64,000 nt of DNA from Bradyrhizobium sp. NDS-1. Lineage in GTDB: Bacteria; Pseudomonadota; Alphaproteobacteria; Rhizobiales; Xanthobacteraceae. The stretch lies in the NCBI RefSeq assembly GCF_032918005.1, contig NZ_CP136628.1, positions 2,837,501 to 2,901,500 of the forward strand, given 5' to 3'. The notes beneath the pieces are model-generated. The model worked only from the letters and a program-made list of their open reading frames with translations. It was not told the DNA's origin and searched no databases. Of this stretch, positions 25,107-34,856 are shown in pieces (within the stretch, counting starts at the first letter, position 1; each line of letters opens with the position of its first letter). The translations under genes and the position numbers were made by a program.

Positions 25107-26365
25107 CGCGCATTGGCGGGGGCGTGCGTCGGCCAGAGATCAGCGCGCCAGCGGATCGCGATCGCCAGCATCGCGATGAAGCCCGCGGCGGCATAGAGCG
25201 AGCCGGTCGCGGAATAGCCGATGATGTCGATCAGGCTGCCGGCGGCGAGCAACCCCAGCGGCAGGCCATAGATCACCATCATGCGCACACCCATGACGCG
25301 GCCGCGCAGATGGGCACTCGCCGTTCGCATCAGGATCACGGCGGCCGAGATCATCGACATGCTCTGCGCGATACCGGCGAGAACGAGGCAGGCCATCGCC
25401 ACCGGCATGGTCCTGACCTCGACGAAGATCAGTAGCATGGCGTACCAGGCCAGCGTCGCGCCGATCAGAAGCCGGGCAATGCGCAGCCCGCTGACGAGAC
25501 TGAGCGTGATAGAGCCGATCAGCGAGCCGACGGCGAAGCTCGCCGAGAGATAGCCGAGGCCGGTCTGGTCGGTCTGAAAGATCTCTCGCGCGATATAGGG
25601 CAGCAATCCGCCGGTGAAAGGAAAAGCGGTGAGGTTGGCAAGGAAAGCGACGCAGAGCGCCGCGCGCATTCCCGGGCCGTTCCACGCGTAGACGATCCCC
25701 TCCTTGAGGTCGCCGAACAATCGCGAAATGGCGCGGCTGTCGGCGGGAAGATCGGTCGTGGTGATAATTCTCTTCGGCCGGGTCAGGCAGAGCATGAGAA
25801 GCGCGGCCGAGAAGTAGAGACAGGCGATCGCCACATAGACGAGGCCGATGCCGAGGACGGCGAACAGCCCGGCGCCCGTCAACGCTCCGGCGATGCGGGC
25901 GCTGTCCTGGGTGGTGCGTGCAACGCTGATGGCGCCCACCAGTTGCTCGGGCGGCATGATCTCGGCGAGCAGCGCGCCCCGGACGCCCAGATCCGAAGGG
26001 CGGATCAGGCCCATGATCGCGACGATGATCATGACGCTCAGCGGCGACAAATGACCGGTCAGCGCCAGAACCATGATGGTCGACGAGAGCACCGTATAGG
26101 CCAGACGCATCACGACCAGCAGATCGCGATGGCCCATGCGGTCGCCGATCATGCCGAACACCGGCGCGACCAATGTCCCGACGAACTGGAGCGAGGCAAG
26201 CACGGTGAGCAGCAGCACCGAGCCGGTCTCGACCAGGATGTACCAGCCGAGCACCAGCGTCTCGACCTCGAAGGCCCAGGAGGTGAGCAGGTCGGACGGC
26301 CACTGGAAGCGATAGTTGCGGATGCGGAATGGCGCGAGCGCGGAAGGTCGTGCGGCTGTGTTCAA
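25103..26365 (-). CDS. MFS transporter (EntS/MFS_3-like)
   Basis: About 420 residues with 12 predicted transmembrane segments. MFS landmarks are GMIGDRMGHRDLL (loop 2-3 signature), RPSDLGVRGALLAEIMPPEQ, and a long central loop (PKRIITTTDLPADSRAIS). The family contains enterobactin and macrolide exporters; substrate unknown. The frame stays open to TTG 26452, but that TTG is part of a TTGACA -35-like box, so TTG 26365 (LNTAARPSALAPFR) is preferred. Convergent with the Crp/Fnr gene, both ending inside a repeat. Confidence 0.85.
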   Translation of the reverse strand: MNTAARPSALAPFRIRNYRFQWPSDLLTSWAFEVETLVLGWYILVETGSVLLLTVLASLQFVGTLVAPVFGMIGDRMGHRDLLVVMRLAYTVLSSTIMVLALTGHLSPLSVMIIVAIMGLIRPSDLGVRGALLAEIMPPEQLVGAISVARTTQDSARIAGALTGAGLFAVLGIGLVYVAIACLYFSAALLMLCLTRPKRIITTTDLPADSRAISRLFGDLKEGIVYAWNGPGMRAALCVAFLANLTAFPFTGGLLPYIAREIFQTDQTGLGYLSASFAVGSLIGSITLSLVSGLRIARLLIGATLAWYAMLLIFVEVRTMPVAMACLVLAGIAQSMSMISAAVILMRTASAHLRGRVMGVRMMVIYGLPLGLLAAGSLIDIIGYSATGSLYAAAGFIAMLAIAIRWRADLWPTHAPANAR

Positions 26366-26702
26366 GATGCGATGACGGGTTTCACGGCGATTCCCTGCCC
26401 TTATTATTCGTTCTTCTGTTCGTGAGCGTAGTACCGGTGACGCGCGTGTCAATTGACGCTACGGCATGCCGCCATGCTTGCCGACAATTTGCGCTGCGCC
26501 ATGAATCACTTCGCGCTGCGGCCGGCTTTCGATCCGCCAGTGCACCCGCAGCATTGCTTCGCCGTCTGATCCGCTACGAAGGGGGGACCAGTCGCCGCCG
26601 CTTGCTCTTCCGGTCCGTCGAGCCCATTCTGGTCCGCATCCTGGGCCCATGAGGTCGGGCTCAGCGGATAGCGCCATCGCGGCTCCCGCGAGGTTTTGGG
26701 CC
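26366..26702. other. Divergent intergenic region before the large cyclase
   Basis: About 337 bp. On the minus strand a TTGACA at 26447-26452 may be the -35 box of the MFS gene. No clear element was seen for the rightward cyclase gene apart from a GAGG Shine-Dalgarno about 10 bp before its ATG. Confidence 0.35.
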
Positions 26703-29700
26703 ATGAACTGCTCGGGTTGCGGTTTCGAGGTTCAGAGCGGCTTTGCCTTCTGCCCGCAGTGCGGCACGAAGCAGCCGAGCGCGTGCCCTGGTTGCGGCTT
26801 TCCATGCGCACCGGATTTCGCGTATTGCCCGAAATGCGGCACTCTCGTCGCTGCGGCCCCCAAAGGCGGCGGGCAGGCAGCGGTGCGGACGGACTCGACG
26901 GCAGTCCCGTCGAGCTCCTCTTCGCCACCGCTCGTGCTCACGCCCGAGGCCCAACACGCATTTCGACGGCCGTCGGACAAAATCGATAGCGAAGCGAACC
27001 GCCGCACCATCACCGTGCTGTTTGCCGACCTCAGCGGCTTCACTGCGATGAGCGAGCGGCTCGACCCCGAGGACATGCAGACGCTTCAGAACGAATTGTT
27101 CGCGGAGCTGACGGCCGCGGTGCAGAGCTTTGGCGGCTTTGTGGACAAATTCATCGGCGATGCGCTGCTCGCACTGTTTGGTGCGCCAGCCGCGCACGAG
27201 GACGACCCGGAGCGGGCAGTCCGCGCTGCCCTCGACATGATCATCCGGACGGCGCGACTTAGCGAGCGCGCGAAGGCCTATGCCGGTTCGCCGCTGCTGC
27301 TCCATGTCGGCATCAACACCGGACACGTCGTTGCGGGCGGGCTGGGCGTGGGCGTTGCCAAATCCTATTCGGTGACCGGCGACACCGTGAATACCGCCCA
27401 GCGGCTGCAGTCGATGGCGCCTCCGGGCGAGGTGCTGGTCGGACCGTTGACCTACCGTCTGACGCGGCATGCGTTCGCCTATGATTCGCTTGGCGAGGTC
27501 TCGCTCAAGGACAAGATGGGCAGCGTTCTGGTCCATCGTCTGAAGGGACCGCTCGATACGCCCCGTGCGGCACGAGGCCTCGACACGCTGGGCATTGATG
27601 CGCCGCTGATCGGACGCGACGCTGAGCTCGCGCGCGTGATCGGCAGCCTCGATCGCGCGTGCGGCGGCGCGGCTCAGCTGGTGCGGCTCGTCGGCGAGGC
27701 CGGCATCGGGAAGACACGCCTGGTGAGCGAATTCGTCGTCCGCATCGGCGAAGAGGATCGCTTCGCAGGCGTGGCGATCCGGCAGGCGGTCTGCTCGCCG
27801 CTCGGCGAACAATCCTATGGCACACTCGCCGCCGTGCTGCGCAGCGCCTATGGCATCGCACAGAAGGCCGGCGCCGCAGAGGCGGAGGCGAAGGTTGCCG
27901 AAGCGCTGTCGGAGCTTGGCCTCGCGACCGACGAGGCCGACCGCCTGATGCCTCTCTATCTGCACGTTCTTGGCCACGGCGACCGCGACGCCGTGCTCAG
28001 GCACGTCGAGCCCGAACAGCTCCGTCGGCAGATCTTTTTCGCGATCCGTACCATCTTCGAACGCCGGCTCGCGCTGTCGCCGCTGCTGATCATCGTCGAG
28101 GATCTGCATTGGGCCGATGCGGTGTCGCTCGAAGCTTTGCGGTTCCTGATGGACCGGCTGGAGCGGTCGCGGCTGATGCTGCTGTTCACACATCGGCCGA
28201 TGCTGGAGCTGGATCAGTTCGGTTCGAGCCGGATCAGTCACGCCACTCTTCGGCTGGCTCCGCTTGGCGACACTGACGGACAAAGGCTGATCGCGGCGTA
28301 CTTCGGTCACAGTCTGCGTGAACCGCCGGGACATTTGTTCAGCCGTATCCTCGAGCGCGCCGGCGGCAATCCGCTTTTCCTCGAGGAGATCATCCGCGGT
28401 CTCATCGAAGCCGGCACCCTCGTGCGTGACGGCGCGCAGTGGCGGATGAAGGCGGATGAGGCCGCCGCCGATATTCCAGCGAGCATTCAGGCGCTGTTGC
28501 TGGCGCGCCTGGATCGGTTGCCGCATCAGGTGAGGCGCCTGGCCCAGGAAGCCGCAGTGATTGGCCCGCGCTTCGATGCGGCCGTTCTCGGTGCGGCGGC
28601 AACCGAGCCGGCAAGGGTCGAGCCGGGGCTCGAACTTCTGTGCGACGCCGAGATCGTCGAGGAGGTCGCAGGCTCGAACTCGATTTCGCTGCGGACCTAC
28701 CGCTTCACGCAGACCATGCTTCAGGACGTGATCTATCAGAACCTGCTTCTGCAGCGCCGGATCGAGCTCCACGGACGGATCGGCGCCGCGCTGGAGCGGC
28801 TCTATGGCAACGAGCCCGAGCAGCTCGAAGATCTCGTCCTGCTTGGACACCATTTCAGTCTCAGCGCAAGCAAGCCGAAGGGCGCGCGCTATCTGCGCGC
28901 GGCCGGCGATCGCGCACGCGCGAGCTATGCCAACGACGATGCCATCCGCTTCTATCAGCAGTCTCTCGCCGTGCTGCTCGCCGGCGGCGAACGGAGCCCG
29001 GAACGCCTGGTCCTCTATGAGCGGATCGCGGATCTCTGTCGCGTGGCTGGCCGCCGAAGCACGGCCGAGGAGCACTACCGACGCGCCCTTGAGGAGCATC
29101 GCACGGCCGGGGACCGGATCGGCGAAGCGCGAATTCTTCGCAAGCTCGGCCACCTGTTGTGGGACGCCGGCAAGCGCACCAGCGCCGAGACACATTATGC
29201 CGAGGCGGCCGAGCGGCTTGGCGGGACAGATGCGCCGATCGAGTGGGCGCATCTCCTGCAGGAGCGCGGCCGTCTCGCGTTTCGTGTGGGGGATCACGTC
29301 GCCGCCGCCAGGTGGGCAGACGAGGCGCTCGGCTTCGCGCGATCCGCGCCGGCGAACGCGGACGAGCAAGTCGGGAGCGAGGCGGCGCGCGCCATTGCGG
29401 AGGCACTCAACACCAAGGGGGTTGCGCTGGCGCGGCTTGGGCGACACCAGGAGGCGGTGCGCGAGGTGGAGCAAAGTGTCGCGGCAGCCGAAGCCGCCGG
29501 CCTCCTCAACGTAGCGTGTCGCGGCTACACCAACCTTGGCGTGCTCTACACGATCGTCGATCCGGCGAGAGCGATGGAGGTTTGCAGACGCGGGCTCGAT
29601 GTCGCGCATCGTATCGGCGACCTCGGCTTCCAGGCCCGCCTTCTTGCCAATTATGCCGTGGCCTGTTGCACCTTCACGGACAGATGTGCCGAGGAGGGGG

Positions 29701-30026
29701 TGCCGGCTGCCGAAAAGGCGATCGAGATCGACCGTGCGCTCGATCAGCGCGAGCACCTCCCCGTACCCCTGATCGTGCTCGGGCAAATCCATCAATGCCA
29801 TTTCCGGCCCGATCAGGCTGCCCGCTGCTACAATCAGGCCATCGAGGTCGCCAGCGAAACCGGCGAGCCGCAGCAGCTCTTTCCATGCTATGATGGTCTC
29901 GCGACGCTGAACCTTGATCGCGGTGATTTGCCCGAGGCCGAGCGGTATTTCGCGCTGGCCGATGACGTCTGCACCAGGCACGGGCTTGATCCCGCCGGAC
30001 TGATTGTACTGCCATTTCTTGACTAG
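26703..30026 (+). CDS. Class III adenylate/guanylate cyclase with zinc ribbons, NTPase and TPR domains
   Basis: A 1107-residue signalling protein. Residues 3-45 hold two CxxC...CxxC zinc ribbons (C3, C6, C17, C20 and C28, C31, C42, C45). A class III cyclase domain (about 98-285) has metal aspartates in VLFADLSGFT and KFIGDALLALFG, and SVTGDTVNTAQRL supplies the catalytic Asn and Arg. A STAND-like NTPase follows: P-loop GEAGIGKTR near 333 and IIVEDLHWADAVS (Walker B/DLHWAD). The C-terminal 400 residues are helical TPR-type repeats. The architecture suggests signal-gated cAMP production with protein-protein sensing. ATG 26703 has GAGG upstream and directly precedes the zinc ribbon. Confidence 0.9.
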   Translation: MNCSGCGFEVQSGFAFCPQCGTKQPSACPGCGFPCAPDFAYCPKCGTLVAAAPKGGGQAAVRTDSTAVPSSSSSPPLVLTPEAQHAFRRPSDKIDSEANRRTITVLFADLSGFTAMSERLDPEDMQTLQNELFAELTAAVQSFGGFVDKFIGDALLALFGAPAAHEDDPERAVRAALDMIIRTARLSERAKAYAGSPLLLHVGINTGHVVAGGLGVGVAKSYSVTGDTVNTAQRLQSMAPPGEVLVGPLTYRLTRHAFAYDSLGEVSLKDKMGSVLVHRLKGPLDTPRAARGLDTLGIDAPLIGRDAELARVIGSLDRACGGAAQLVRLVGEAGIGKTRLVSEFVVRIGEEDRFAGVAIRQAVCSPLGEQSYGTLAAVLRSAYGIAQKAGAAEAEAKVAEALSELGLATDEADRLMPLYLHVLGHGDRDAVLRHVEPEQLRRQIFFAIRTIFERRLALSPLLIIVEDLHWADAVSLEALRFLMDRLERSRLMLLFTHRPMLELDQFGSSRISHATLRLAPLGDTDGQRLIAAYFGHSLREPPGHLFSRILERAGGNPLFLEEIIRGLIEAGTLVRDGAQWRMKADEAAADIPASIQALLLARLDRLPHQVRRLAQEAAVIGPRFDAAVLGAAATEPARVEPGLELLCDAEIVEEVAGSNSISLRTYRFTQTMLQDVIYQNLLLQRRIELHGRIGAALERLYGNEPEQLEDLVLLGHHFSLSASKPKGARYLRAAGDRARASYANDDAIRFYQQSLAVLLAGGERSPERLVLYERIADLCRVAGRRSTAEEHYRRALEEHRTAGDRIGEARILRKLGHLLWDAGKRTSAETHYAEAAERLGGTDAPIEWAHLLQERGRLAFRVGDHVAAARWADEALGFARSAPANADEQVGSEAARAIAEALNTKGVALARLGRHQEAVREVEQSVAAAEAAGLLNVACRGYTNLGVLYTIVDPARAMEVCRRGLDVAHRIGDLGFQARLLANYAVACCTFTDRCAEEGVPAAEKAIEIDRALDQREHLPVPLIVLGQIHQCHFRPDQAARCYNQAIEVASETGEPQQLFPCYDGLATLNLDRGDLPEAERYFALADDVCTRHGLDPAGLIVLPFLD

Positions 30027-30047
30027 GTCATGTGAAGGAGTTCAACC

Positions 30048-30728
30048 ATGTCAGAACGTCATGTCGATGGACCGCTGCAACCGGGTGATCGCGCACCGAA
30101 CATCGTGCTGGACGCCATCACGCGCGACGGGAAAATCGCGCTCGATGATTTTCGCGGGCAAAGTCCGATATTGGTCGGCCTGTTTCGGGGCCTGCATTGC
30201 CCGTTCTGCCGCCGCCATATTGCGGCACAGGCGCAGCTTGACGCGGCCCTGCGCGACAAGGGCGTCGAAAGTCTCACCGTCGTCAATACGCCGATCGATC
30301 GGGCGCGGCTCTACTTCCGATATCACCCATTGCCCAACCTGCTCGCTGCGTCCGATCCCGAGCGGGTTTCGCACCGCGCGTTCGGCCTGCCCAATCTCGA
30401 GTTCACGGAGAAGGAGACGGAGTGGCCGCGCAAGGTGGGCATGGACGTCATCATGAGCATGCAGGTGGACATTCCCGGAGAATTGCCCGGGCCGATGAAT
30501 CGCATGGCAGCTGCCGAGCAGCTCAACAACAAGGATGGCTACGAGATGATGGAAGCCGATCAGCGCATGGCAGCGACCGGCCAGGGCCAGTTGTTCGGCC
30601 AGTTCCTGCTCGATCGGGAAGGGGTCGTACGCTGGACCTTTACCGAGGTACCCGAAGGCGGCCAGCGCATGTTCGGGATGCCGAGCCCGCAGGAGTTGAT
30701 GTCGGCTGCTTCGCAGGTGGCAGGCTAG
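30048..30728 (+). CDS. Peroxiredoxin/thioredoxin-like (AhpC-TSA, redoxin) protein
   Basis: A 226-residue thioredoxin-fold protein: GDRAPNIVLD at the N-terminus, DDFRGQSPILVGLFRGLHCP and the redox motif CPFC near residue 52. The CxxC arrangement is thioredoxin-like rather than the single peroxidatic Cys of typical 2-Cys peroxiredoxins. A methionine-rich stretch (GMDVIMSMQ, GYEMMEADQRM) follows. It starts 21 bp after the large cyclase, so the two are probably co-transcribed. It probably reduces peroxides or disulfides; the substrate is unknown. Confidence 0.8.
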   Translation: MSERHVDGPLQPGDRAPNIVLDAITRDGKIALDDFRGQSPILVGLFRGLHCPFCRRHIAAQAQLDAALRDKGVESLTVVNTPIDRARLYFRYHPLPNLLAASDPERVSHRAFGLPNLEFTEKETEWPRKVGMDVIMSMQVDIPGELPGPMNRMAAAEQLNNKDGYEMMEADQRMAATGQGQLFGQFLLDREGVVRWTFTEVPEGGQRMFGMPSPQELMSAASQVAG

Positions 30729-30842
30729 GCATCGTCGTCTGGTTGGCGCGTTGCCCTTGGCCGCAGGAGGCATGAGCCTTTGGCAGCCGTCGTTTTCCCG
30801 ACCTCGCCTGCACGTGACGAAGGTAATGATCCCGGGCGTACA

Positions 30843-32288
30843 ATGACCGAGATTCAGGAAAGGCTCCTCGAAAGCAAGATGACCGAGATCGAGCGGGCCC
30901 GATCCTGGAGCCCCCGCGTGATCTCCAAATTCGAAGCGCTCATCAGGAGCGGTGACGATTTATCGCTCTACCGCGTCAATCCTCTGGCATTCGCGCGCGA
31001 CCGTGCCATAGCAGAGCCGGAAAGCATAGACCTGTTTCTCTATGCGACGAGAAGCGGACTATTCGACATGAGCTGGGACGTTGTTTGTCCCCAATCCGGC
31101 ATGGTGCTCGATAGCTTTGGCGCCTTGCGCACGCTCAAAACCCATTATGTTTGCGGCTTGTGCGACGTCTCTGGCGAAACCGATCTCGACGACTTCATAG
31201 AGGTCACGTTTACGGTGTCGCCGCAGCTCCGGCGGCTTCCGTTTCATGATCCCGCCTCCCTTTCGGTCGAGGATTTCCATTGGAAGCTTCGATTTCTGAA
31301 TGACGCACGGATACCGGGCCAGCAAATCCGGTTTCTCGACCATTTACATGCGTTCGTTCGCGGCCTTTCGTTCTTGCCACCAGTCTGCGTCACGACCATT
31401 CGATGCGAGCTGGGTTCCGGAGCTCTGGCGGGGGTCAACATTCAAACCCAGGCTGCGTTCGTCGTTGCGGTGACCGGCGAGTCGACAACCGTGCCGACAA
31501 TCTTGCGAATTGGATACGATGGGCAGCGCTTTTCGTCTTCGCTGGCCGCCGTACCGCCCGGTCCCGTCATTGTCGAGACGGAGAACTCCGGAGCGATGCG
31601 AGGCTCCTTGCTCCTGATCAATTGGCCGCCTGAAGTTCTGGCTCAAGCGATCAAGCCGCCGCTTGATTTCGATCCCTACATGTCTGGAGGGATGTTGCTT
31701 GCGAGACAGACGTTTCGCCGCTTGTTCCGGTCAGAACGCGTGGACGAAAGGGAGGGCCTGGGTATCCGGCAGGTGACCTTGCTGTTCACGGATCTCAAAG
31801 GTTCGACCGCCATGTATGAACGGCTCGGCGATCTCAATGCCTATGCGCTGGTCCGCGAACATTTTGCCCTGCTCGGTGCGACCGTCCAGGAGCATTCCGG
31901 GGCGATCGTCAAGACGATTGGGGACGCGGTCATGGCTGTCTTCTCTCGTCCAACGGACGCGGTTTCGGCGGCGCTCGACATGCTGGGAGAAATTGAGCGC
32001 CACAACTCCGAGCATGGCGATCCAAGCATCATCCTGAAGATTGGAGCCCATTGCGGCCCCTCTATCGCCGTCACCCTGAACGACAATCTGGATTATTTCG
32101 GTCAGACCGTGAATGTTGCCGCGCGTGTGCAGTCGTTGGCGGACGCGGGCGAGATTTGTATCTCGGAGGCGCTGTATGCGGCGCCAGGAGTGAGTGATCT
32201 CCTCTCCGGGCATCCGATCGCAGTATTCGATGCACCTCTTCGCGGCGTTGAAGGAAACGCCAGCGTGTATCGTGTCTTGCGCGCGTAG
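30843..32288 (+). CDS. Class III adenylate/guanylate cyclase with a DUF5939-like N-terminus
   Basis: A 481-residue protein. Residues 1-290 resemble the DUF5939 region often fused to cyclases: a helical part, then a CPQSGMVLDSFG...THYVCGLC segment with paired cysteines that may bind metal. The C-terminal cyclase (about 300-480) has LLFTDLKGSTAMYERLGD, KTIGDAVMAVF and YFGQTVNVAARVQ with the catalytic Asn and Arg. It is the second cyclase within 6 kb, unrelated in domain plan to the first. ATG 30843 chosen over an upstream TTG at 30780. It is convergent with the hemD-like gene, 5 nt apart. Confidence 0.88.
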   Translation: MTEIQERLLESKMTEIERARSWSPRVISKFEALIRSGDDLSLYRVNPLAFARDRAIAEPESIDLFLYATRSGLFDMSWDVVCPQSGMVLDSFGALRTLKTHYVCGLCDVSGETDLDDFIEVTFTVSPQLRRLPFHDPASLSVEDFHWKLRFLNDARIPGQQIRFLDHLHAFVRGLSFLPPVCVTTIRCELGSGALAGVNIQTQAAFVVAVTGESTTVPTILRIGYDGQRFSSSLAAVPPGPVIVETENSGAMRGSLLLINWPPEVLAQAIKPPLDFDPYMSGGMLLARQTFRRLFRSERVDEREGLGIRQVTLLFTDLKGSTAMYERLGDLNAYALVREHFALLGATVQEHSGAIVKTIGDAVMAVFSRPTDAVSAALDMLGEIERHNSEHGDPSIILKIGAHCGPSIAVTLNDNLDYFGQTVNVAARVQSLADAGEICISEALYAAPGVSDLLSGHPIAVFDAPLRGVEGNASVYRVLRA

Positions 32289-32293
32289 GACTC

Positions 32294-33133
32294 TCAGCTC
32301 TCTCGTGATGGCTGCTTCTCCGCGAGCGCTACAGCCATTGCCGAGATCAGTGGCCGCATGAAATAAGCGTCCTCCGCCGGCACGATGTCGGTGCGCAAGC
32401 CATGTCCGGCGAGCTCGCCGGATACCGCCGGTCCCACCGACGCAATCAGCGTCCGCTCCAACCCCGCGCGCAACTTCGCCTCGCTGCCATCGGCCTTCGC
32501 CGCTTCGATCAGGCGGCGGACCTGGCCGAGATTGGTCAGCGCGATGCAATCGATCCGTCCCTCCGCCATGTCGTCGATGGCGGCGACGATGTTGGCGTCC
32601 GCTGCCTTGGAGTCATAGACATAGGGCAGCACGATATCGACCTCGGCACCCTGTGCCGAGAGCGCGCCGGTCAGCTCGCCATGATCCTTGTCCGGATAGA
32701 GCTGGAGGCCGAGGCGCCGTCCCTTCAGGTCGAGCTTGCCCAGCATCTCGATCACGCCTTCGGTGGTCGGTTTCTCCGTGGTCTGCTGCGTTTCCAGCCC
32801 GACCTCGCGCAACGCCTTGCCGGGCTTCGGGCCGCGGGTGAATTTCCGCGCTCTGGCGAGCGCCGCGACGAGAGCGGCGTCGAGCTCACGGGCGCGCGCG
32901 AGCTTCATGATCCGCCGCAGGCCTTCGCCGGTCATCAGCACGAGGTCGTCAAGAGGCTTGTCGATGGCGCGGCGGATCCAGGCCTCGATCGGCGCCGGGT
33001 CTGGCGCGTCGTGAATGGTGAACATCGGGCACTGCACGACCTCGGCGCCTTGCTCGGCCAGCAGTTTTGAGAACTGCGCCTCCTCGCGCGTTTCCAGGAT
33101 GAGGATGCGGGTGCCGTTCAAGCGGTCGGCCAT
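32294..33133 (-). CDS. hemD: Uroporphyrinogen-III synthase-like protein
   Basis: A 279-residue two-domain HemD-fold protein. It begins [20 protein letters not shown], with [15 protein letters not shown] (the usual (I/V)FTS position), [15 protein letters not shown] in the linker, [27 protein letters not shown] and [15 protein letters not shown]. HemD closes hydroxymethylbilane into uroporphyrinogen III for haem, sirohaem and cobalamin. Isolated from other haem genes, it may be a divergent paralogue rather than the main enzyme. ATG 33133 begins the domain; the frame extends to 33199. Confidence 0.72.
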   Translation of the reverse strand: MADRLNGTRILILETREEAQFSKLLAEQGAEVVQCPMFTIHDAPDPAPIEAWIRRAIDKPLDDLVLMTGEGLRRIMKLARARELDAALVAALARARKFTRGPKPGKALREVGLETQQTTEKPTTEGVIEMLGKLDLKGRRLGLQLYPDKDHGELTGALSAQGAEVDIVLPYVYDSKAADANIVAAIDDMAEGRIDCIALTNLGQVRRLIEAAKADGSEAKLRAGLERTLIASVGPAVSGELAGHGLRTDIVPAEDAYFMRPLISAMAVALAEKQPSRES

Positions 33134-33282
33134 GGGTGTGCTCCGGTCAAAAATCGCAATTGTCCGTTCATCCTGACTCCGCGTGCGGGATTGGCGCAAG
33201 GCCAGGGTCGGTGCTAGAGCAGGCGCAAATCGCGGACAGTTCCGCTGCCCAATCCTTCATCAAGAGCCAAGCCGTTCATCAC

Positions 33283-34146
33283 ATGCCCGATCATCAATAT
33301 GTCCTGACCCTGTCCTGTCCGGATCGTCCCGGCATCGTGTCGGCGGTGTCGACGTTCCTCGCACATAACGGACAGAACATCCTCGATGCCCAGCAGTTCG
33401 ACGACATCGAGACCAAGAAGTTCTTCATGCGGGTGGTGTTCACCGCGGCGGATCTCGCGGTGGAACTATCGGCGCTGCAGACCGGCTTTGCGGCGATCGC
33501 CGAGCGCTTCGGCATGGACTGGCAGATGCGCGACCGCGCCGCGCATCGCAAGGTGATGCTGCTGGTGTCGAAGTCGGATCACTGCCTGGTCGACATCCTT
33601 TATCGCTGGCGCACCGGCGAGTTGCCGATGAAGCTGACGGCGATCGTCTCCAATCACCCGCGCGAGGTCTATGGCGGGCTCGATTTCGGCGGCATCCCGT
33701 TCCACCATTTGCCCGTGACCAAGGACACCAAGCACGAGCAGGAGAGCCAGATCATGGACCTCGTCGGCAACACGAAGACCGATCTCGTCGTGCTCGCCCG
33801 CTACATGCAGATCCTGTCGGACGATCTGTCGGCGAAGCTTTCGGGACGCTGCATCAACATCCACCACTCCTTCCTGCCGGGCTTCAAGGGCGCAAAGCCC
33901 TATCATCAGGCCCATGAACGTGGCGTCAAGCTGATCGGTGCCACCGCGCATTACGTCACGCGCGACCTCGACGAGGGCCCGATCATCGACCAGGACGTCG
34001 AGCGCATCAGCCATCGCGATACGCCCGAGGATCTGGTCCGCAAGGGCCGCGACATCGAACGCCGCGTGCTCGCCCGCGCGATCCGCTACCATCTCGACGA
34101 CCGCGTCATCCTCAACGGCCGCAAGACCGTGGTGTTCGTGGATTAG
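33283..34146 (+). CDS. purU: Formyltetrahydrofolate deformylase (PurU)
   Basis: A 287-residue protein. An N-terminal ACT domain ([20 protein letters not shown]) is followed by a formyltransferase-fold hydrolase domain with [20 protein letters not shown] (catalytic Asn-His) and [16 protein letters not shown] (catalytic Asp). PurU releases formate from 10-formyl-THF, balancing one-carbon pools. ATG 33283 starts just before the ACT strand. It diverges from the hemD-like gene. Confidence 0.95.
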   Translation: MPDHQYVLTLSCPDRPGIVSAVSTFLAHNGQNILDAQQFDDIETKKFFMRVVFTAADLAVELSALQTGFAAIAERFGMDWQMRDRAAHRKVMLLVSKSDHCLVDILYRWRTGELPMKLTAIVSNHPREVYGGLDFGGIPFHHLPVTKDTKHEQESQIMDLVGNTKTDLVVLARYMQILSDDLSAKLSGRCINIHHSFLPGFKGAKPYHQAHERGVKLIGATAHYVTRDLDEGPIIDQDVERISHRDTPEDLVRKGRDIERRVLARAIRYHLDDRVILNGRKTVVFVD

Positions 34147-34148
34147 TG

Positions 34149-34225
34149 GTAGCGAATAGGGAGTGGCGAGTAGCGAATGGAGCAGGGCAGCCCTCTATTC
34201 CCTACTCCCTGTTCGCCATTCGTCC
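34149..34225. repeat. Imperfect inverted repeat after purU
   Basis: A tandem GCGAATAGGGAGTGGCGAGT / AGCGAATGG run faces an inverted CTATTCCCTACTCCCTGTTC / GCCATTCG run across about 77 bp. It lies between the convergent purU and lipoprotein genes and could serve as a terminator-like hairpin for both. Confidence 0.6.
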
Positions 34226-34226
34226 T

Positions 34227-34526
34227 TTATCGCGCCGCGCCGGCCGACGTAGCCCCCGCGGCGCTCTTCTCGGCCTGCTCTTCCTTCTCGCGATCCGCAG
34301 CGGGCAACAGCCGCTTGCGTTCGCGTTCCCGCATGTAGGCGTCGTATTGCGGCGTGCCCGCGCGCGGCGGGGCATCGGCCGGCAGGCCGCCGGCCCATTG
34401 CGGGACGTAGTCGCCCATGCCGGCGGAGAGTTTTTCGTTGACCGTCCCGCAGCCGGACAGCCCCGCGGCGAGCGCGACGAGGATGAGGGCGGAACGAAAA
34501 GTCTTGGACCGAAAAAATTCGGACAT
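34227..34526 (-). CDS. Small lipoprotein, unknown function
   Basis: A 99-residue protein. A lipoprotein signal ALILVALAAGLSGC has its lipobox Cys near residue 25; the mature part is proline/alanine-rich with a basic-acidic helix (YMRERERKRLLP). ATG 34526 gives a normal-length signal; ATG 34553 is possible. The much longer open frame that runs on into the binding-protein gene is antisense and not coding. Probably outer-membrane anchored. Confidence 0.72.
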   Translation of the reverse strand: MSEFFRSKTFRSALILVALAAGLSGCGTVNEKLSAGMGDYVPQWAGGLPADAPPRAGTPQYDAYMRERERKRLLPAADREKEEQAEKSAAGATSAGAAR

Positions 34527-34790
34527 TGTCTGGGCGCGCACGCGTTCGGTCATTGGACGCCAGCTCGGGCCGGAGGAAGAGTAGCCTTCAACAAGGTAAA
34601 ATAGGCTTATTCGAGGTAGGTATTTTATTACCGAAATGCAGCCTGCCAAGTCGCGCGGATGTCCGAATTCTGCAAAGGAAAGACGAAATCCTCCATCCAC
34701 GCGGTCGCTGCCGCTTCTAGACTGCGATGCGAGGCCCGCGGCAGCATGGTTTGGTCGCCGGGAGGGGTTTTCGTTGACAAGTCCATTTTC

Positions 34791-34808
34791 TTTGTACATT
34801 CGTACAAA
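34791..34808. promoter_or_regulatory. Operator-like perfect palindrome next to a TTGACA box
   Basis: TTTGTAC-ATTC-GTACAAA is a perfect 7-bp inverted repeat with a 4-nt spacer, 11 bp downstream of TTGACA (34774-34779). A TACATT inside it (34795-34800) could be the -10 at a short 15-bp spacing. The shape suits a TetR- or GntR-family dimer. A protein bound here would probably block the promoter of the Liv operon at 35052. Confidence 0.5.
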
Positions 34809-34829
34809 TGAAAGCCCAGTGATCGAATT

Positions 34830-34856
34830 GCTCGAGTTACCCGAGGTAACCCGAGC
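34830..34856 (+). promoter_or_regulatory. Hairpin in the leader of the second Liv operon
   Basis: GCTCGAGTTACC and GGTAACCCGAGC are inverted arms with one mismatch around a 3-nt loop. It lies between the presumed promoter and the coding start, with about 195 nt of leader beyond it. No T-run follows, so it is not a simple terminator. Confidence 0.4.

Noticed and set aside
26661..29981. 1106-codon open frame antisense to the large cyclase
   Set aside because: It is a mirror of a high-GC gene. The plus strand has cyclase, NTPase and zinc-ribbon motifs; the antisense product has none and is low in recognisable domains.
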